Below are positions 60,201 through 64,000 of a stretch of 64,000 nt of DNA, in pieces (position 1 is the stretch's first letter; every line of letters begins with the position of its first letter). The DNA comes from Formicarius rufipectus (Eukaryota; Chordata; Aves; Passeriformes; Formicariidae). The DNA lies in the NCBI GenBank assembly GCA_013399695.1, contig VXAU01001869.1, positions 124,001-188,000 of the forward strand, given 5' to 3'. Both the position numbers and the translations under genes were made by a program. The notes below the pieces were generated by a model, which did no database searches, had not been told where the DNA came from, and saw nothing but the letters and a program-made list of their open reading frames with translations.

Positions 60201-62167
60201 ACACATTATCAGCATCTCTGCAAAACCCCTAAACAAGCATACTCCTAGAATGACAGTATTTAATGACTGGTGATTGTGCAGAAAGTGGGGACATAAATAA
60301 ACCTGATTAGGGAAAGTTATGGTGAGAATCAGATGTGCATTACCTGCTGTGTTACCAACCCAAAGTATGTTCTTGCCCTACAGTAAAGAAAACCCATAGT
60401 ATTTTGCTGTTTCACCACAGAATCAACCACTCCAAACTGCTTTCATTTATTGAGAGGTGATGCTGTGCACAGATCATGTCTTGCCCTGTAGACATTTCTT
60501 TGCTGAATTGCATTCAGCAGTTGTTGCTGTTTGCCACTATAACCAATATAAGTGCCACATTCCAGGTCATTTCCTTTGTAAAAATAAATGTAATTGAAAA
60601 AAGCTCACTTAGCATAATTTCATCACCTTTGTTTAAGCTCATTTTAAAGAGGCCGACCTTAAATTCAGAAAAACTCCAAAATAAAGGGCCTCTGGCAAAG
60701 ATGTTTCTACTGCATTTCACACAAAAGAAGGAACATACAAGCCAACAATGGCAAAAGAGAGCTCAACAGGATGTCCTTGCTTTGAAAATCTCATCCCTAA
60801 TGTGCACTGATGGACTTTTATCTACAGTCATCTTTTTAAAGGGATCCAATCTTAAAAAGCTTTCCTCTTACAAACAGCCTGACAAGCTTATTGGAAAAGC
60901 CTCTGAATATAAAGATGTCCTATGAGCAGAGGTTTGGAAGACAGGATGTTTATATATTATGGACTCAGACTACAAGCACCGCAGCACACAGATGCTGAGT
61001 ACATCTGATTTGCTTTAAATCCCATGTCTATACTACCCAAATAACATGACCAGGTAAGTGAGGGGATGGGACGCCCACACATCAGCACATCTCAAACTCA
61101 AAATTTCTCCCTCAGGGTCACTTCTGGGCAGCTTTGCACCAGCATGAACAGGGCATCTTGTGAGTCCACGAACATCACCATGTGAGTCCAGCTATAAGAA
61201 AGCAGTTCCACACGGGAATGCTGTGTACCCTGAGATCCACACTATCATGGATTAGGGACAATGAGCAATGCATTAAAGTCAGCTGTGAGCACCACAGGCC
61301 AAATGTAGTCCATCCTGCCTAAAAGCCTTCATGGCTGTCTGAGTCTCTTTAAAATAAAAGAAGTAACTAAAGTAAAACAACCACTTTCTCCTTTCTAAGG
61401 GAAATGAAGTAATCTCTCCAGGTTAATTCCAAACAGCAGAGAACAATCTCGTTTACTCGAATGTGAACAGCACCTCCAGACTTCCCTAAGGTTCTCTTCC
61501 CATTACTTACAGCATATAAAAAGGGCAATTTAACCGAAGGAGTTTATATTTGGGTCTTTTTTTCAGCACTGTTTACAGAAAATAGCAGATGTTGGTTAAT
61601 GATCTTTAGACATTGTATCATAAACCACATTCATTTCAAACACTGCAATTGGAGGGATTATTTGTCTATCATTAAGCCACATTCTCAGAGCAAGCTCAGT
61701 ATATTTCCTTATTGTTTCATTTAAATATTCTTTTTTGTTTCATTTAAATACAAAAATATCAGATACCTTTTTATTTCCTATTTTTAAATTTACAGACTAT
61801 TGGCAAGGTTCTTCCCTTCAGTCCCTCTTCTCAGCAAAGCAATATATAAGCACAGTGTCATTACAAAGTGCAATATTTCTTCAGCTTCACAACTCACCAA
61901 CTCAAAGCAGATGACATTTGTCCGCACTAAAACTTCAGATGAGTATTAAAAGTGATTCTTACGAGTCTCCTTCTTCACAGAGTTACACAGCACACTGACA
62001 CCCTCAGGGGGAATGCTATGTTTTAAACTCTAGACACTGAATAACATTGTTTATTTGAAAGTGAAGAAAGATGGGTTTGAGGCAGACTAGTGTGGGTATA
62101 CGTGGATTTGCAAATACTTTAGTAAATAAAGCCACTGCCTTTGCATAGACTCCATATATCTAAATAA
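54241..62167. other. Unique AT-rich DNA
   Basis: No repeat family or gene is recognised over about 8 kb. The 149-codon frame at 60476-60925 has no recognisable domain. A 16-bp direct repeat TTGTTTCATTTAAATA occurs at 61712-61727 and 61735-61750. A motif-dense stretch at 56640-56860 is treated as a finding. Confidence 0.5.
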
Positions 62168-62168
62168 A

Positions 62169-62203
<35 letters not shown>
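62168..62203. repeat. Compound (CA)n(TA)n microsatellite
   Basis: About 20 bp of CA followed directly by about 15 bp of TA. The next 140 bp stay rich in ATAT and contain an imperfect hairpin ATATCTGTAA / TTACAGATAT (62277-62300). Confidence 0.95.
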
Positions 62204-64000
62204 GGTTTGAAGAGAATAAGCCTTACATGCAATTACATGCACATATATATATCTGTATAGATCCAGCTATGCATACATATCTGTAACTACTTACAGATAT
62301 ATATATTAATACACAGACATATATAAACCAAGATTCTCTTTCATAACATGAACTCAGATTCAGTTTTGTCTAAATCTTTACTGTAAATATTAGCTGTGCC
62401 TCTGACTCGCTAGAACCACATTTTTAAAAATTAATTACATAATATATGCTGAGAAATGCCTAGATACATGACAGATAAATTAGTTTCATTTGAACATATG
62501 TAGTATATGAAAGAAATTAATTCAATAAACATTGTGACTCTCATCCTGCAAAAGCATATGTAAGTCCCAGTGAGTTCAGTTGTAATAACTAAAATTATTC
62601 ATGGGCAAAAGAGTTTGCAGATCAAGGCTATATATGTGATTTGGTTGTTACATTATGTTAATTTTGGATCTCCTATTTTACCATAAAATCTGACAAGGCA
62701 GAATCATTTATGAGACATAAATACAGAGAATTGAATTATAGGGAGTCTTCCACATACAAAATTTCATCAATTAATAATTAACATTCAGAGATTAAGATAT
62801 GTTGCCGCAGAGAAATTTTTTAAGGGCAGCTATTGACAGTGTTGGTCATGGACTAGGATCCTTTCTGTTCCCTCTATATGGGCCACAGTGATTTAAACAC
62901 AGCACCCCAGAAACAGCCATGCCCTGGGTATAATCTATCCACCTGCAATTACTGCAAAAGGGGTCTCCCTTCCCCTTGTCCCTCTATCACTGTTACAGCC
63001 AGTTACCGTAGCTGGAACAAGGCAAAGCCATGCATCATGTTGCCCTGTTTAAAGAAAGATATAATCTGACCTCCTGACTGCTGCTGTAACTCAGGTAGAG
63101 AATTACCCTTCCACTGATCAGATCCTATGCTGATGTAGTTAGCAGAGCTCTGCTGGCATCAACAGAGCTGTACAGACCTCCATTGTGAGAGCCCCATCTC
63201 CTACATGAGATCCAGACCAGCAGCAACCTGGCACATAGGTCATGTAGGGATAGACTTCATCTAATTTAGATAATCTACAAAATTGGGACTGAGTTGCACA
63301 GGCTATCTAGGTTTTCTCAGCAACATATTTTCTTATTTGGAGACTTAGAAGGGATAACTCCTCCCACATACCACTTCAGTATGGGTTCATCTCACTGAAT
63401 TGTGGACACCTTCTGAGCCAATCGCTCCTAGCTCCCTTCTCTGTTGACAGAGAGAAACACTTTTAGGGTGCAATGAATCCGATTTATTTTGCATGTCTAT
63501 TTAAAGCTGAGATGTGTGCTTGTCTCCACTATGTAGGGTGACTAGCTCACACATGGGTGACAAAAGTCACCTCACCTATTTGACAGCTTCATTAGCAACA
63601 GTGCTTTTACACTGAGCAAAATAAAACACAAGTGCCAAATGTTAAGTAAAACCAAATCTTGACTAGACTAATACTTGTATATTTAGATATATAGATCTTA
63701 ATGCAAGGCAACATTAATAGGCTCCTACCCTGTGCTTTCTGGCAAGAGTTTTGGGGATATGTGATTGCACAGGAGTGTGACACTTCTGAACAGCAGCAAA
63801 AATTGTTTCGTGTCCTATCTTCAGCAGTTTTTACTAGAGGAAATTTTTTAAAGGACTACAAAAAAACTGATTTCTCATAATCTTCTCCCCACAGGCAAAG
63901 TCTTTCTGATGCCTAAATAACCAGAAATTAGCTCCAACTGTGAAGCATAAAAATTAACATACCTCTACTAATGTATTTTCACTAACTGTTATAACTTCCG
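62204..64000. other. Unique AT-rich DNA to the window end
   Basis: No gene or repeat family is recognised. A 63-codon frame at 62878-63069 has no known domain. Confidence 0.5.

Noticed and set aside
60476..60925. 149-codon plus-strand frame
   Set aside because: No recognisable domain, no splice or promoter context and AT-rich codon use; the length is within chance for 64 kb in six frames.

Overview
The window looks like bird nuclear DNA, either intergenic or the inside of a very large intron. The sequence is AT-rich. Its interspersed repeats are almost all CR1 LINE fragments, with the avian 3' ends ATTCTATG or TTCTGTGAT, plus solo LTRs of endogenous retroviruses. One LTR begins TGTGTTGGTTTTGGCTGGG, which I recall as an ERVL-type LTR common in neoavian and especially passerine genomes. 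A six-base N run and one isolated N show a draft assembly. I recognise no host protein-coding gene, tRNA, rRNA, snRNA, known microRNA or CRISPR array. The open reading frames of 60-160 codons look like chance, or lie in CR1 relics and simple repeats.

Layout. 1-2500 is unique DNA with a possible LTR tail at the left edge, a GC-richer patch near 2.2-2.45 kb, and one weak exon-like segment on the minus strand. 2.53-3.05 kb has two CR1 fragments facing away from each other. 5517-6039 is a solo LTR with a perfect 6-bp target duplication. 6-11.7 kb is unique, with a perfect 15-bp hairpin at 8589-8622. 11.75-13.92 kb is a tail-to-tail CR1 pair; the left copy holds the assembly gap and the right copy carries an in-frame internal deletion. 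13.9-33 kb is nearly repeat-free apart from simple repeats. 33.0-36.7 kb contains an ERVL-type LTR, a 3'-truncated CR1 with the FADD reverse-transcriptase box, a 160-bp (TTTC)n microsatellite and a short solo LTR. 38.6-39.0 kb is an old CR1. 45.1-45.5 kb is a minus-strand solo LTR. 52.1-52.4 kb is a very old L2/CR1-like LINE relic. 53.0-54.25 kb is a cluster of (GT)n, hairpin, solo LTR and decayed CR1. The rest, to 64 kb, is unique DNA with a CA/TA microsatellite near 62.2 kb.

The main outcome is five solo LTRs delimited to the base. Four carry 6-bp target duplications (three perfect, one with a mismatch) and one carries a 5-bp duplication with one mismatch. No retroviral internal region was recognised, which suggests LTR-LTR recombination removed the proviruses. 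No genes act together here and I found no convincing undescribed system. A few unique stretches with dense transcription-factor-like motifs are offered as conservation tests only.
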